The notes under the pieces were generated by a model that saw nothing but the letters and a program-made list of their open reading frames with translations, had not been told where the DNA came from and did not search any database. From Longimicrobium sp. (lineage in GTDB: Bacteria; Gemmatimonadota; Gemmatimonadetes; Longimicrobiales; Longimicrobiaceae): 64,000 nucleotides of DNA. This document shows positions 17,287 to 27,123 of the stretch, in pieces. The DNA is taken from assembly GCA_036389135.1 (NCBI GenBank), contig DASVQP010000129.1:62001-126000 (forward strand), in the 5' to 3' direction. The position numbers were made by a program, and so were the translations under genes. Numbering within the stretch: position 1 is the first letter of the stretch; each line of letters opens with the position of its first letter.

Positions 17287-18603
17287 TTGCCCAATCCGAC
17301 GAATTCGCTGCACGACATCCCCGAGGCGGTGCTGTGGGAGGACGGGATGCTCCTCTCCCCGCAGCACTTCCAGCAGGGAGCGCAGCGCCAGGAGGAGCTC
17401 CTGCATTACCACCTGGGGCTGGACACCCCCTACCACTGGGGAATCGTGCGGCTGAAGTGGGACAAGGCGCAGCTCCCCGGCAAGGTGCTGCGCGTACACA
17501 CGCTGGAGGCCGTGATGCCGGACGGCTTGGCCGTGCACCACTACGCGGACCAGAGGCTGGAGGTGGACCTGAGCCCGCACGAGAAGACGGCGCGCGCCGG
17601 CCCCGTGCGCGTGTGGCTGACGGTACCCGCGCGGCGCGGCCCCGGCGAGCGCTGGCACGGAAGCAACCACCGCACCGCGCCCACCGAGGGCGACCGCGCC
17701 ATCGACGAGTACACGGGCGAGGAGATCAGCGTGCGCCGCGCGCGCCCCGTGCTGCGGCTGGCGGCCGGCCCGCGGCCGGGGAACGACTACGTCGCGCTGC
17801 CGGTGGCGGAGGTGCGGGTGGTGGAAGAAGCGTTCATGGTGCTGGAGTCGTACGTCCCTCCGCTCCTCCGCTGCTCCGCCGGCAGCGCCCCGTACGAGCT
17901 GTGCGGCGAGCTCGCGCAGAAGACGCGCAACCGGGCCAACGACCTCGCGCAGCGGGGCGTCGCCTCCGACGCGGTACACCGCTCGATCCGGGTGATGGCC
18001 GGCGCCCTCCCCCCCTTCGAGGCGGTGATCAAGAGCGCGCGCGCCCACCCGTTCACGCTGTACCACGCGCTCTGCACCTTCGCGGGATGGATGGCGGGTG
18101 CCGGAGCGCCCGTCGTTCCCCCCGACTTCGGGGCGTACGACCACGAGAACCTCGGCGCCTCCTTCGCCCGGGTGGAGGAGTTCGCCTCCGGGCTCCTGAA
18201 GACGATGGCCGAGACGCGGCAGACGCACCGCTTCCAGATCCATGGCGGAGGGTTCCGCCTCCCCGTCCTCGAGGAGGAGTGGCTGCGCCCGGGCGGGCTG
18301 GTCATCGGCCTGCTGGCCGCGGAGGGCTCGACCGAGGAAGCCGCGGCGGCGTGGATGAAGGAAGCGACCATCGGCTCCGAAGAGCGGCTGGCGGAGCTCC
18401 GGGTGAGGCGCGTGCCCGGCGCGGAGCGGGTTCGGGTGACCGACACGGCGCGGCTCAAGATGGCGCCCGGGAGGCGCGAGGTGCTCTTCAGGGTGAAGGC
18501 CGACGGCGCCGACGTGATCCCGGGCAGACCGCTGGTGATCACGCACCCGGGCGATCCGGCGGGAGACCGCCGCCCCGCCGCCGCCAACCTCTACACGGTC
18601 TGA
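17287..18603 (+). CDS. tssK: T6SS baseplate protein TssK
   Basis: A 438-residue TssK. The TTG start at 17287 is chosen because it precedes the conserved opening VLWEDGMLLSPQHFQQ (about residues 15-30, compare WxEGMxLxPQHFQ of the family), with GGAG about 8 bases upstream. TssK trimers connect the cytoplasmic baseplate (TssEFG-VgrG) to TssL and TssM at the inner membrane. The length matches the usual 440-450 residues. It lies eight bases before tssL. Confidence 0.93.
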   Translation: MPNPTNSLHDIPEAVLWEDGMLLSPQHFQQGAQRQEELLHYHLGLDTPYHWGIVRLKWDKAQLPGKVLRVHTLEAVMPDGLAVHHYADQRLEVDLSPHEKTARAGPVRVWLTVPARRGPGERWHGSNHRTAPTEGDRAIDEYTGEEISVRRARPVLRLAAGPRPGNDYVALPVAEVRVVEEAFMVLESYVPPLLRCSAGSAPYELCGELAQKTRNRANDLAQRGVASDAVHRSIRVMAGALPPFEAVIKSARAHPFTLYHALCTFAGWMAGAGAPVVPPDFGAYDHENLGASFARVEEFASGLLKTMAETRQTHRFQIHGGGFRLPVLEEEWLRPGGLVIGLLAAEGSTEEAAAAWMKEATIGSEERLAELRVRRVPGAERVRVTDTARLKMAPGRREVLFRVKADGADVIPGRPLVITHPGDPAGDRRPAAANLYTV

Positions 18604-18611
18604 GCCCGCCC

Positions 18612-19484
18612 ATGGAAACCGCACGGCGCGACCGCGTCTACATCCCCGGCCCAGGCACCCTCACCGGTCTGCCGGAGGACGAGCACCCCGATCCCTTCCA
18701 GCCGGAGGACGGCGAGCGCGACGATCCGTTCCTGGTGATCGCGTTCCGCCAGTTCTACGCAGACGTGCTGCGCCGCAAGCACGAGGTGGAGGCGAACCCC
18801 GGCCCGGGCGCGGCGGGCCCGGCGCAGGACGCCGCCCTGCGCGCCACCCGCGTGCGCGACCTGCTGCTGGGCAAGCTGCGCCGCCAGGAAGCGGAGGCCG
18901 GGCGCCGCGGCGGCGACTGGGGCGCGGAATCGTACCGCGACGCGCAGTACGCCATGGCCACCCTGGCCGACGAGGTCTTCCTGGGCATCAACTGGGACGG
19001 GCGCCAGGCCTGGGCCGACCACCTGCTGGAGGCCGCCCTGTTCGGCACCTACGTGGGCGGCGAGCGGCTGTTCACCATGATCGACGAGCTCCTCGCCCGC
19101 ACGGACCCGCTGCGCCGGCCGCTGGGCGCCGTGTACCTGATGGTGCTCTCCCTCCGCTTCCAGGGCCGCTTCCGCGACCGGGTGGACGCGGGGGAGCGCA
19201 TCGAGAGCTACCGCAGGCGACTCTTCGCCTTCGTGTACCCCGACGCGCGCTCCGCCCTGCGCAGCGACCGCCCCGTCTTCGCCAACGCGTACCGCCACAC
19301 GGCCCGCGACGCCGCGCCCGACCGACTTCCGCCCACGCGGCGCTGGCTGACGGCGCTGGCGGCGGCGGTGATGCTGTACCTGGCGATCTCGCACGGTTTC
19401 TGGCGCACCGCGGCGGGCGGCGTGGAAACGAGCCGCGCGGCGGTGGAGAAGCTCAACCACCGCGCCGACGCCGGGGGGAGGTGA
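18612..19484 (+). CDS. tssL: T6SS inner-membrane protein TssL (DotU family)
   Basis: 290 residues from ATG at 18612, where the row METARRDRVYIPGPG begins. The cytoplasmic helical DotU domain holds the family features around YAMATLADEVFL and LFGTYVGGERLF, and the protein ends with a single C-terminal transmembrane helix (about 243-262) and a short periplasmic tail. There is no peptidoglycan-binding OmpA domain. It pairs with TssM to form the trans-envelope channel. The stop overlaps the region of the tssM start. Confidence 0.92.
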   Translation: METARRDRVYIPGPGTLTGLPEDEHPDPFQPEDGERDDPFLVIAFRQFYADVLRRKHEVEANPGPGAAGPAQDAALRATRVRDLLLGKLRRQEAEAGRRGGDWGAESYRDAQYAMATLADEVFLGINWDGRQAWADHLLEAALFGTYVGGERLFTMIDELLARTDPLRRPLGAVYLMVLSLRFQGRFRDRVDAGERIESYRRRLFAFVYPDARSALRSDRPVFANAYRHTARDAAPDRLPPTRRWLTALAAAVMLYLAISHGFWRTAAGGVETSRAAVEKLNHRADAGGR

Positions 19485-19486
19485 CG

Positions 19487-22400
19487 ATGGCGGGCTTCGC
19501 GGCGTGGCTCTACGCAGTGAGCGGCTGGCTGCTGGGTGGCGCCTTCCTGGTGACGCTGGGGGTGGTGGGCTACCTGTACCTGGCGCAGCGCCGCGCCGGG
19601 GCCGCCGAGCACGCCGCCCAGACGGACGCGGCCGCTCCCGGCGAGGGCCCGGCCGCCGCCCCCGCGGAGCTGGCCCGCTCCTTTCGCGCGGCCCTCCAGA
19701 CGCTGCGCAGCTACGTCCCGGACCGTGACTTCCGCTACCGCATCCCGTGGATCCTCTGGCTGGGCGAGCCGGACTCCGGCAAGACCACCGCCCTCGCCGC
19801 CGCCGGGCTGGAGCGCCCCTTTCCGCCCGCGCCCGAGGACCCGCTCTCCACCAAGGCGGGGTGCCGCTGGACCTTTTTCAATCAGGGCGTGGCGCTGGAC
19901 GTGGCGGGAAGCTACTTCGCCGGCCGCAACGGCCGGCCCGCCGACGACGCGGGGTGGCGGACGCTTCTCCGCCTCCTGCGCCTGCACCGCGGCGCCCGGC
20001 CTCTGGATGGGGTGGTGCTCGCCATCCCCGCCTCCATGCTGATGGGCCAGGGCGCGCGCCAGCGGGTGGCCGCCCGCGGCGAGGCCGCCTTCGCGCGGCT
20101 GCGCGAGGCGCAGCGGGTGCTGGGGCTCAAGTTTCCCGTGTACGTGCTGGTCACCCGCTGCGACGACATCCCCGGGTGGAACGCCCTGGCGGACGCCCTC
20201 CCGGCGCGGGTGCGCGACCAGATCTTCGGGTGGTCGTCGCCCCACTCGGCGGACGCGGCGTTCGCGCCGTCGTGGCTGGACGAGGCGTACGACGAGCTGG
20301 GGACGCAGCTCTACCGCGTACAGGCCGAGGTGCTGGCCGAGAGCAGGGACCCGGACGACATCTTCCGCTTCCCCGAGGAGCTGCGCGCCACCCTTCCGCA
20401 CCTCAAGGTCTACCTCAACGAGCTGTTCAAGGAGAGCGTCTACCACGAGACGTTCTCCCTGCGCGGCGTCTACTTCACCGGGATGGCGGACCCGCCCGCC
20501 CCCGCCCGCCCAGACGCCACGGCGGAGCCGGAGGAGCACCCGCTCCCGGACGGCCCCCGGCCCATCTTCCTGCGCCACCTGCTGGAGAAGAAGGTGTTCG
20601 CGGAGCGCGGGCTGGTGCGCCCCATCTTCGGCACGCGCATGGCGCGCGACCGCGCGGTGGTGGTGTCGCAGGCGCTGATCGTGGCGATGCTGCTCATCGG
20701 TCTGCCGGGGCTGGCGTGGGGGTACCTCCACGTGAAGCGCGAGGGGGTGCGGCTGACCGGCGAACTGAAGCGCGTGCACCAGGACCTGGGTCCGCTCGCC
20801 GAGGGGGGCGCCGGCCGCCGCGACGTGGCCGTCTCCGAGCTGCTGGACCACATGGCGGGGGTGCGGCCGGGCCGCTTCTGGTCCGTCTTCATGCCGACCT
20901 CGTGGGTCTCCCCCGTGCGGCGCCGGGTGAGCAACACGCTGGGCGGAACGATCGGCGAGGTGATCCTTCCGGTGATGGCGGACTCGCTCCGGTCGCGCGC
21001 CAACTACCTCCTTCCCCGCGAGGACCGCTTCGCCGCGTACACGCCGGGGCAGGAGAGCGCCGTGAGGAAGGCGGTGGACGGCGGCACGGCGGGGCTCACG
21101 GCGTACATCGTCGAGCTGCGCGACCTGGGGCTCAACATGCGGCGCTATCGCCGCCTCGCGCGGACCCACGACAACAACGTGGACGACCTGCGCGAGCTGG
21201 TGTCGTACGTCTTCGGCGAGCCGGCCCGCTTCGCCAACCACGCGGAGGGCAACCGCTTCTTCAGGCGCGCGCTGGGCAGGGCGCGCGCGGAGCCGCTGGA
21301 CATCGGGAACCACACCCATATCGGGCTGAGGGTGGCCGACGAGGTGGTGCGCGGCGTGTACGACGAGCTGCTGGGGCGCGTGCGCCTGCTGGCGCGGCGG
21401 GTGGAGGACGCCGGGCTGGACGGCGCGGCCCCCGACCTGGACGTCCTGCGCGAGCTCAGCCAGGAGATGGCGGAGGTGCGCAGCTACGTTCCCGAGGAGG
21501 ACGCGTACTGGCTGGACCCCTCCGCGAAGCTGCCGCCGCGCATCCTCAAGCTGCTGGAGTCGCTCCCCGACTCGGCCGCGGTGCGCGGCGCCGAGTTCCG
21601 CGAGCTCTTCCCGCCGCGCTTCGAGAGCGTCCGCACGGAAAAGCTGAACGGCGCCGAGTCGCTGATGCACACGTACGGCGCCACCCTGGCAACCGACGGC
21701 GCGGCCCCGGGCGCCGCGGCGGAGACGGGGCTTTCCCGCTCCGCGATGGCGCTGCGGCAGGCGCTGGGCGCGCTGCAGGGGCGCCGCTTCGCGCAGGGCG
21801 GCGCGCGCGTGCCGATGGCGGAGGAGGCGCCCGCCAGGGGGATGGTTCCCGCATGGGACGTGCGCGGGCTGGACGACGCGCTGGCCATGCACCAGGAGTA
21901 CGCGGAGTTCGTGGGCAAGGACGTGGCGGCGCTCCCCGGCGGCTCGCGGCGGCTGGTGCACGGACTGGCCAGGGTGCAGCTGGAGGGCTCCGTCTCCTCC
22001 GCCGTGCGCCGCGCGCGCACCAGCGCCCCCGCGCCCGCCTCCTTCGGCGCGGCCGGGCGCGAGCGCGCCGTCGCCATGCGCGTGGCCGCGCACCGTCCCG
22101 CGGCCACGCGGCTGGACCGGCTCGCCACCGCGCTGGACGAGGCGGGGCTGCAGGCCGTGCACCACGAGGTGAGCGAGCTGGGGCTGCGCGACGCCGTGGA
22201 GCTGCTGAACGAGGTGGACGGGCTGCTGAACTCGAGCGGCGCCTACACCCCGCGCGACCCCGACTTCTCCACCTGGCGCGGCGCCAGGCCCGTGGCCCCC
22301 GCGGCCTTCGGCGTGGAGGACATGGACGCGCTGGAGGAGTACCTGGCCGCCGAGCGCGCCCGCATTCGCGCCCTGGCCGTGACGTACGCCGCCCCCATCC

Positions 22401-23506
22401 TGGCCGGCCTGGAGACACCGGGGATGAAGAACTACCTGGCGGGGCGCCCCCTTCCCGCCACGGTGGCGCGCTGGCGGGGGATCGTGGAGACGCTGGACGG
22501 CTACGACACCAAGAAGCCGGGGAACACGCTGGCGGCGCTGGAAAGCTTCATCCGCACCGGGATGGACGCGGTGGAGCTGGGGAACTGCATCGCCACCATG
22601 GGGACGCGTCGCGGCACCGGCGACTTCTTCGCGCAGCGGCGCGAGGCGCTGCGCGCGTCCCTCTTCGCCCGCTGCCGGCAGATCACGGCGGGCGCCACCA
22701 CCGGCGGCTACGAGGAGCTGCGGCGCGCCTTCAACACCACCCTCGCCGGCCGCTTCCCCTTCGCCGCCTCCGCCGCCGGCGATCCCGCCAACGACGCGGA
22801 CCCCGAGCAGGTGCGCGCCTTCTTCCGCCTCTACGAGCGGATGCCCACCGTGCGGCAGGGGATCCTGCGCGGCGCGGGCGGGGTGGCCGGGCCCGGCACC
22901 GCGCAGGCGGAGTTCTTTGCCCAGCTGGACGAGGTGCGCCACTTCCTGGAGCCGATGCTGGGCTCGGACACCACCGGGAGCGCCGCCTTCCGCGTGGTGG
23001 CGGAGCTGCGCGCCCACCGTGCACGCGAGGCCGGCGGCGACCAGGTGGCGGACTGGACGATGGAGATCGGCGACACCCGCCTCTCGCTGCGCGACTCCGC
23101 GGGCGTCGCCGCCGAGTGGAGCCCGGGCGACGCGGTGCGGCTGGGCCTGCGCTGGGCCGAGGGGTCGCCGGTGCGCCCGTCGCCCGCGGGGCTCCCCGCG
23201 AACGCGCGCGTCCGCGACCAGCTCCTCTCCGTCACCTGGGCGGGGGAGTGGGGGATGCTCCGCATGCTGCGCCAGTTCGCCGCCACGCCGGGCGAGCTGG
23301 GGGTGCCCCCCTCCCGCGTGCGCCACACCGTCGCCCTCAACGTCCCCACGCTGGCGGGCGACTCGGTGCGCGGCCCGGCGGCGCGCGTCTTCGTGCGCGT
23401 CCGCCTGCGCAGCCCCGCCGGCGGCGCCGAGATGGTGCTACCCGACTTCCCCACCGCCGCGCCCGCGCTGGGCCGCGGCGCCCCCGAAACGGTGCTCTAC
23501 CCGTGA
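19487..23506 (+). CDS. tssM: T6SS inner-membrane protein TssM (IcmF family)
   Basis: About 1339 residues. ATG at 19487 is preferred because GGGGGGAG ends six bases before it; GTG at 19481 overlaps the tssL stop and is an alternative. One or two N-terminal hydrophobic segments (about 4-32) precede a cytoplasmic NTPase-like domain with Walker A GEPDSGKT (93-100). A further membrane helix lies at about 390-415 (VVVSQALIVAMLLIGLPGLAWG), followed by the large periplasmic IcmF region and a C-terminal beta domain that contacts TssJ. It is somewhat longer than the common 1100-1200 residues. It forms the envelope channel with TssL and TssJ. Confidence 0.93.
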   Translation: MAGFAAWLYAVSGWLLGGAFLVTLGVVGYLYLAQRRAGAAEHAAQTDAAAPGEGPAAAPAELARSFRAALQTLRSYVPDRDFRYRIPWILWLGEPDSGKTTALAAAGLERPFPPAPEDPLSTKAGCRWTFFNQGVALDVAGSYFAGRNGRPADDAGWRTLLRLLRLHRGARPLDGVVLAIPASMLMGQGARQRVAARGEAAFARLREAQRVLGLKFPVYVLVTRCDDIPGWNALADALPARVRDQIFGWSSPHSADAAFAPSWLDEAYDELGTQLYRVQAEVLAESRDPDDIFRFPEELRATLPHLKVYLNELFKESVYHETFSLRGVYFTGMADPPAPARPDATAEPEEHPLPDGPRPIFLRHLLEKKVFAERGLVRPIFGTRMARDRAVVVSQALIVAMLLIGLPGLAWGYLHVKREGVRLTGELKRVHQDLGPLAEGGAGRRDVAVSELLDHMAGVRPGRFWSVFMPTSWVSPVRRRVSNTLGGTIGEVILPVMADSLRSRANYLLPREDRFAAYTPGQESAVRKAVDGGTAGLTAYIVELRDLGLNMRRYRRLARTHDNNVDDLRELVSYVFGEPARFANHAEGNRFFRRALGRARAEPLDIGNHTHIGLRVADEVVRGVYDELLGRVRLLARRVEDAGLDGAAPDLDVLRELSQEMAEVRSYVPEEDAYWLDPSAKLPPRILKLLESLPDSAAVRGAEFRELFPPRFESVRTEKLNGAESLMHTYGATLATDGAAPGAAAETGLSRSAMALRQALGALQGRRFAQGGARVPMAEEAPARGMVPAWDVRGLDDALAMHQEYAEFVGKDVAALPGGSRRLVHGLARVQLEGSVSSAVRRARTSAPAPASFGAAGRERAVAMRVAAHRPAATRLDRLATALDEAGLQAVHHEVSELGLRDAVELLNEVDGLLNSSGAYTPRDPDFSTWRGARPVAPAAFGVEDMDALEEYLAAERARIRALAVTYAAPILAGLETPGMKNYLAGRPLPATVARWRGIVETLDGYDTKKPGNTLAALESFIRTGMDAVELGNCIATMGTRRGTGDFFAQRREALRASLFARCRQITAGATTGGYEELRRAFNTTLAGRFPFAASAAGDPANDADPEQVRAFFRLYERMPTVRQGILRGAGGVAGPGTAQAEFFAQLDEVRHFLEPMLGSDTTGSAAFRVVAELRAHRAREAGGDQVADWTMEIGDTRLSLRDSAGVAAEWSPGDAVRLGLRWAEGSPVRPSPAGLPANARVRDQLLSVTWAGEWGMLRMLRQFAATPGELGVPPSRVRHTVALNVPTLAGDSVRGPAARVFVRVRLRSPAGGAEMVLPDFPTAAPALGRGAPETVLYP

Positions 23507-24618
23507 GCCGCGACACGCAGGGGACATTCGTGACGGACGTCGTCCGCCTGGCCACGCCCATACCGGGCGAGACGCCGGGGGGCGTCCCCATCCGCAACGA
23601 GCCCCTCTTCGCCCAGCTGCGCGAGGCGCGGCGCGCGGACGACGCCACCACGCCCCGCGGCGCCTGGCAGACGGAGCTGAAGCGGGCCGACTGGCGGCTG
23701 GCCGAGCAGCTGGCCCGCCAGATCCTGGAGACGCGCTCCAAGGACCTGATGGTGGCGGCCTGGCTGATGGAAGCCTGGATCCACCTGCACGGCGCGGCCG
23801 GCGCGGCGGAGGGGCTGCGCGTCCTCCACGCCCTGTGCGAGGACCTGTGGGAGCACCTCCACCCCGCGCTGGAAGAGGACGACCCGGAGGTGCGCGACGG
23901 GGTCTTCCACTGGATCAACGAGCGCGTCTCGTGGACGCTGGCCTCGGTGCACATCAGCGCCCCGCAGGCTTCCGATGCGCAGCCGTACTCGTGGAACGAC
24001 TGGCGGGATTCGCTGCGCCGCGAGGAGGCCCCGCGCCCGGAGGGGAAGGGGACGAACGCGCCCGATCCGCAGGAGGCGTCCAGGCCCACCCGCTCGCGCG
24101 TCTCGGCCAGCGTCACCCTCACCCCGCGTCCCTTTTACGAGGCGCTGGTGCTGGAGCTGGACCGCGTGGCCGAGGCGTGCGCCCGCCTGCGCGCCACGCT
24201 GGAGGCACGCCAGGGGCGCGACGCCCCCACGCTGGCGCGGCTGGCCGACACCACGGCCGCCATGCGCGACTGGACGCAGCAGGTGCTGGCCGACAAGCCG
24301 GCCACCGAAGAAGACGAGGGCGCGCCCCGCCCCGAGCCGCAGACCCCGGAGCCCACGATGGACATCGAGATCAGCGACGGCACGCCCCGCGTGCGCCGCA
24401 GCATCGCCAGCCGCGACGAGGCGTACCGGCAGCTCCGCGAAGCCGCCGACTACCTGATTCGCACCGAGCCCCACTCGCCCACCCCGTTCCTGGTGAACCG
24501 CGCCGTGGCGTGGGGCGGGATGTCGCTGGGCGACCTGCTGCTGGAGTTCGCGCGCGACGGCTACGACCTGAAGACGCTGCGCCTGCTGCTCGGCATGCAC
24601 GAGCCGCAGGGGAAGTAG
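23503..24618 (+). CDS. tssA: T6SS assembly cap protein TssA (ImpA N-terminal type)
   Basis: 371 residues from GTG at 23503, overlapping the tssM TGA. The N-terminal ImpA_N domain is clear: WQTELKRADWRLAEQLARQIL, LMVAAWLMEAWIHLHG, LCEDLWEHLHPALEEDD. A variable acidic/proline-rich linker (about 195-290) leads to a C-terminal helical domain with SPTPFLVNRAVAWGGMSLGD, the SPxPxLxxRAxxW motif typical of short TssA proteins. TssA starts baseplate-tail assembly and caps the growing sheath. It is followed by a 88-bp gap with two hairpins before tssB. Confidence 0.9.
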   Translation: MSRDTQGTFVTDVVRLATPIPGETPGGVPIRNEPLFAQLREARRADDATTPRGAWQTELKRADWRLAEQLARQILETRSKDLMVAAWLMEAWIHLHGAAGAAEGLRVLHALCEDLWEHLHPALEEDDPEVRDGVFHWINERVSWTLASVHISAPQASDAQPYSWNDWRDSLRREEAPRPEGKGTNAPDPQEASRPTRSRVSASVTLTPRPFYEALVLELDRVAEACARLRATLEARQGRDAPTLARLADTTAAMRDWTQQVLADKPATEEDEGAPRPEPQTPEPTMDIEISDGTPRVRRSIASRDEAYRQLREAADYLIRTEPHSPTPFLVNRAVAWGGMSLGDLLLEFARDGYDLKTLRLLLGMHEPQGK

Positions 24619-24631
24619 GGATAGTCCCACC

Positions 24632-24676
24632 GCCGGGCGCACCCGCCCGGCCACACCGCCCACCCCGAGCGGGGTG
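24632..24676 (+). other. two consecutive hairpins between tssA and tssB
   Basis: GCCGGGCG / CGCCCGGC (24632-24651) and CACCCC / GGGGTG (24661-24676) stand back to back. Neither is followed by a T run, so complete termination is unlikely. They could attenuate transcription or protect the 5' end of a tssBC transcript, which encodes the most abundant sheath parts. Confidence 0.4.
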
Positions 24677-24706
24677 TGCCCAACGCCACACCCCAGGAGC
24701 ACCACC

Positions 24707-25222
24707 ATGGCAGGAAAAGAGAGCACCCAGCACTGGCTGGACCGCAACCGCCCCCCGCGCGTGCAGATCACCTACGACGTGGAGACGGGCGGCGCATCGG
24801 AGAAGAAGGAGCTTCCGCTCGTCGTGGGGATCCTGGCCGACCTTTCGGGGAACCCGCAAGCCACCAAGCTCAAGGACCGCAAGTTCGTGGAGATCGACAG
24901 CGGCAACCTGGACTCGGTGATGAAGCAGGTCGCTCCGGGGCTGGAGCTGAAGGACGCCGAGGGGAGCGTGGTGGCCAACATCCCGCCGCTCACCGGGATC
25001 GACGACTTCAGCCCGGCGAGCCTGGTGACCAAGGTGGACGGGCTCAAGGAGCTCTTCCAGCTGCGCACCGACCTGAACGACCTGCTGGCGAAGCTGGACG
25101 GCAACGACGCGCTGGACGAGCGGCTCCAGAAGCTGCTGGCGAGCGCGGACGACGTGAAGGCGCTGAGCGAAGAGCTCGCCAAGCGCGCCCCCGCCCCCGC
25201 GCCCGAGCCGCCCGCGGCCTGA
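24707..25222 (+). CDS. tssB: T6SS contractile sheath small subunit TssB
   Basis: 171 residues, within the family range. ATG at 24707 with AGGAG 8 bases upstream. Family features: RVQITYDVETGG near the N-terminus, ELPLVVGILADLSG, FVEIDSGNLDSVMKQVAP and FSPASLVTKVDGLKELFQLR. TssB and TssC interlock to build the sheath around the Hcp tube. The C-terminus is an Ala/Pro tail. tssC follows after 37 bp. Confidence 0.95.
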   Translation: MAGKESTQHWLDRNRPPRVQITYDVETGGASEKKELPLVVGILADLSGNPQATKLKDRKFVEIDSGNLDSVMKQVAPGLELKDAEGSVVANIPPLTGIDDFSPASLVTKVDGLKELFQLRTDLNDLLAKLDGNDALDERLQKLLASADDVKALSEELAKRAPAPAPEPPAA

Positions 25223-25259
25223 GCCCGCTCCACCCACCCTTTTCCCCACGAGACATCCC

Positions 25260-26819
25260 ATGCCCGAGACCAAGACGGCGGGCGGCGCGACCGCCGCTGC
25301 CGGCACCACATCGATCCTCGACCAGATCATCAGCGAAGGCAAGCTGGTGCGCGACAAGCAGAACACCGAGTCGGCCGAGCGGCTGCTCTCCAAGTTCACC
25401 GGCGAGGTGCAGAGCGAAAAGATCAAGGCGGACGGCGACAAGCACACCGCCGCCCTCATCCAGGAGCGCATCCGCCAGATCGACGAGGAGATCTCGCGCA
25501 AGCTGGACGCGATCCTCCACAACCCCAAGTTCCAGGAGCTGGAGTCCACCTGGCGCGGCCTCGCGTACCTGGTGCAGAACAGCGAGACGGGGACGATGCT
25601 GAAGCTGCGCGTCCTCAACGTCACCAAGGACGAGCTGGCCAAGGACCTGGAGAAGGCGGTGGACGTCGACCAGAGCCAGCTCTTCAAGAAGCTGTACGAG
25701 GCGGAGTACGGCACCTTTGGCGGGCACCCGTACTCGGTGCTGGTGGGTGCGTACGACTTCGGCCGCAAGGCGCCGGACGTGGCGATGCTCGGCCGCATCG
25801 CGTCGGTGGCGGGCGCGGCACACGCGCCGTTCCTGGCCGCCGCGTCGCCGGCGCTCTTCGACCTGGACTCCTTTACGGAGCTGGGCATTCCGCGCGACCT
25901 GCGCAAGGCGCTCGACACCACCGAGATGGCGGAGTGGCGCGAGTTCCGTAAGAGCGAGGACTCGCGCTACGTGGCGCTGGTGCTGCCGCGCTTCCTGCTG
26001 CGCCGGCCGTACCACCCGGTCAACAACCCGGTGGAGGGCTTCGAGTACACCGAGAACGTGTACACCAACGACATCCACGCGCAGGAAGCCGAGTACCGCA
26101 GCGACAAGGAGAAGAAGAAGGACAAGCAGCGTCCCCGCGTGGAGGAGCCGAACAGCTTCCTGTGGGGGAACGCGGCGTGGGCGCTGGCGGCGCGCATCAC
26201 CGACGCCTTCGCCAAGTACAAGTGGACGGCGGCGATCCGCGGTGTGGAAGGCGGGGGCCGGGTGGCCGGCCTCCCGGTGCACACCTTCGACACGCTCTCG
26301 GGCGACTCGGCGATGATCTGCCCCACCGAGGTGTCGATCACGGACCGGCGCGAGAAGGAGCTGAGCGACCTGGGCTTCATCTCGCTGGTGCACTGCAAGG
26401 GCGAGTCGTACGCGGCCTTCTTCGGCGGCGCCACCACGCAGCAGCCGGTGGAGTACCTCACCGACAGCGCCACGGCCAACGCGCGCCTCTCGGCCTCGCT
26501 TCCGTACGTGCTGGCCGCCTCCCGCTTCGCGCACTACCTCAAGGTGATGATGCGCGACAAGGTGGGGAGCTTCCAGACGCGCGGCGAGATCGAGAAGTAC
26601 CTGAACGGCTGGATCGCGCAGTACGTGCTGCTGAACGACGACGCTCCGCAGTCGGCCAAGGCGCGGTTCCCCCTGCGCGAAGCCCGCGTGGACGTCACGG
26701 AGATCGGCGGCAAGCCGGGCTGCTACAACGCCACCGTCTTCCTGCGCCCGCACTTCCAGCTGGAAGAGCTTACGGCGTCGATCCGGCTGGTGGCGGAGCT
26801 TCCGCAGCCGGCGGCGTAA
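25260..26819 (+). CDS. tssC: T6SS contractile sheath large subunit TssC
   Basis: 519 residues, close to the usual 490-520. Diagnostic stretches include LDAILHNPKFQELESTWRGL, YGTFGGHPYSVLVGAYDFG, SRYVALVLPRFLLRRPYHP, FLWGNAAWALAARITDAF and FAHYLKVMMRDKVGSF. It forms the outer, ClpV-accessible layer of the sheath with TssB. The next gene, hcp, is 439 bp away across a repeat-filled gap, which suggests hcp has its own promoter. Confidence 0.96.
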   Translation: MPETKTAGGATAAAGTTSILDQIISEGKLVRDKQNTESAERLLSKFTGEVQSEKIKADGDKHTAALIQERIRQIDEEISRKLDAILHNPKFQELESTWRGLAYLVQNSETGTMLKLRVLNVTKDELAKDLEKAVDVDQSQLFKKLYEAEYGTFGGHPYSVLVGAYDFGRKAPDVAMLGRIASVAGAAHAPFLAAASPALFDLDSFTELGIPRDLRKALDTTEMAEWREFRKSEDSRYVALVLPRFLLRRPYHPVNNPVEGFEYTENVYTNDIHAQEAEYRSDKEKKKDKQRPRVEEPNSFLWGNAAWALAARITDAFAKYKWTAAIRGVEGGGRVAGLPVHTFDTLSGDSAMICPTEVSITDRREKELSDLGFISLVHCKGESYAAFFGGATTQQPVEYLTDSATANARLSASLPYVLAASRFAHYLKVMMRDKVGSFQTRGEIEKYLNGWIAQYVLLNDDAPQSAKARFPLREARVDVTEIGGKPGCYNATVFLRPHFQLEELTASIRLVAELPQPAA

Positions 26820-26967
26820 CGGAAGTGCCAAGCGCCTGGTGCCAGGTGCTCAGTAACGGCAGTGCAGGGGAGGCGCAGAGGGGCAGCGAGCGGGTTGCAC
26901 CCGTTTTCTGTGATCCTGCGCGACGCGCCCCTCCGGCCCTTCCCCGGCTCCGCAGTGTGGCGCGGAG

Positions 26968-27041
26968 CAAAGGATCTACTGCGCGTTCCGAGGGGACGGC
27001 GGGGCGATGCGGCCCTCTTGCCTCGCCGGCTAGATCCTTTG
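26968..27041. repeat. inverted repeat in the tssC-hcp gap
   Basis: CAAAGGATCTA (26968-26978) and TAGATCCTTTG (27031-27041) are perfect 11-bp inverted arms 52 bases apart. Close by are GGAGC and GGATGACAC strings, together resembling the dispersed 'GGATGACA ... AAGGATCT' intergenic elements seen in many environmental genomes. No gene is supported in 26820-27258. Confidence 0.55.
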
Positions 27042-27123
27042 GTCGCCGCAGGGGCTCGGCACCGATCTCGGGCGCTGGTCTGGGCGGGGCTCCCTCTGGA
27101 TGACACCGGGGGCACCCCTAACT

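Noticed and set aside
19208-23326. A 1372-codon open frame on the minus strand opposite tssL and tssM
   Set aside because: It mirrors TssL/TssM codons in a GC-rich genome, has low-complexity composition (Arg, Gly, His, Val rich) and no domain. The + strand frame has clear family motifs.
24632-24676. True terminator between tssA and tssB
   Set aside because: The hairpins lack a T run, and tssB and tssC clearly belong to the same system.
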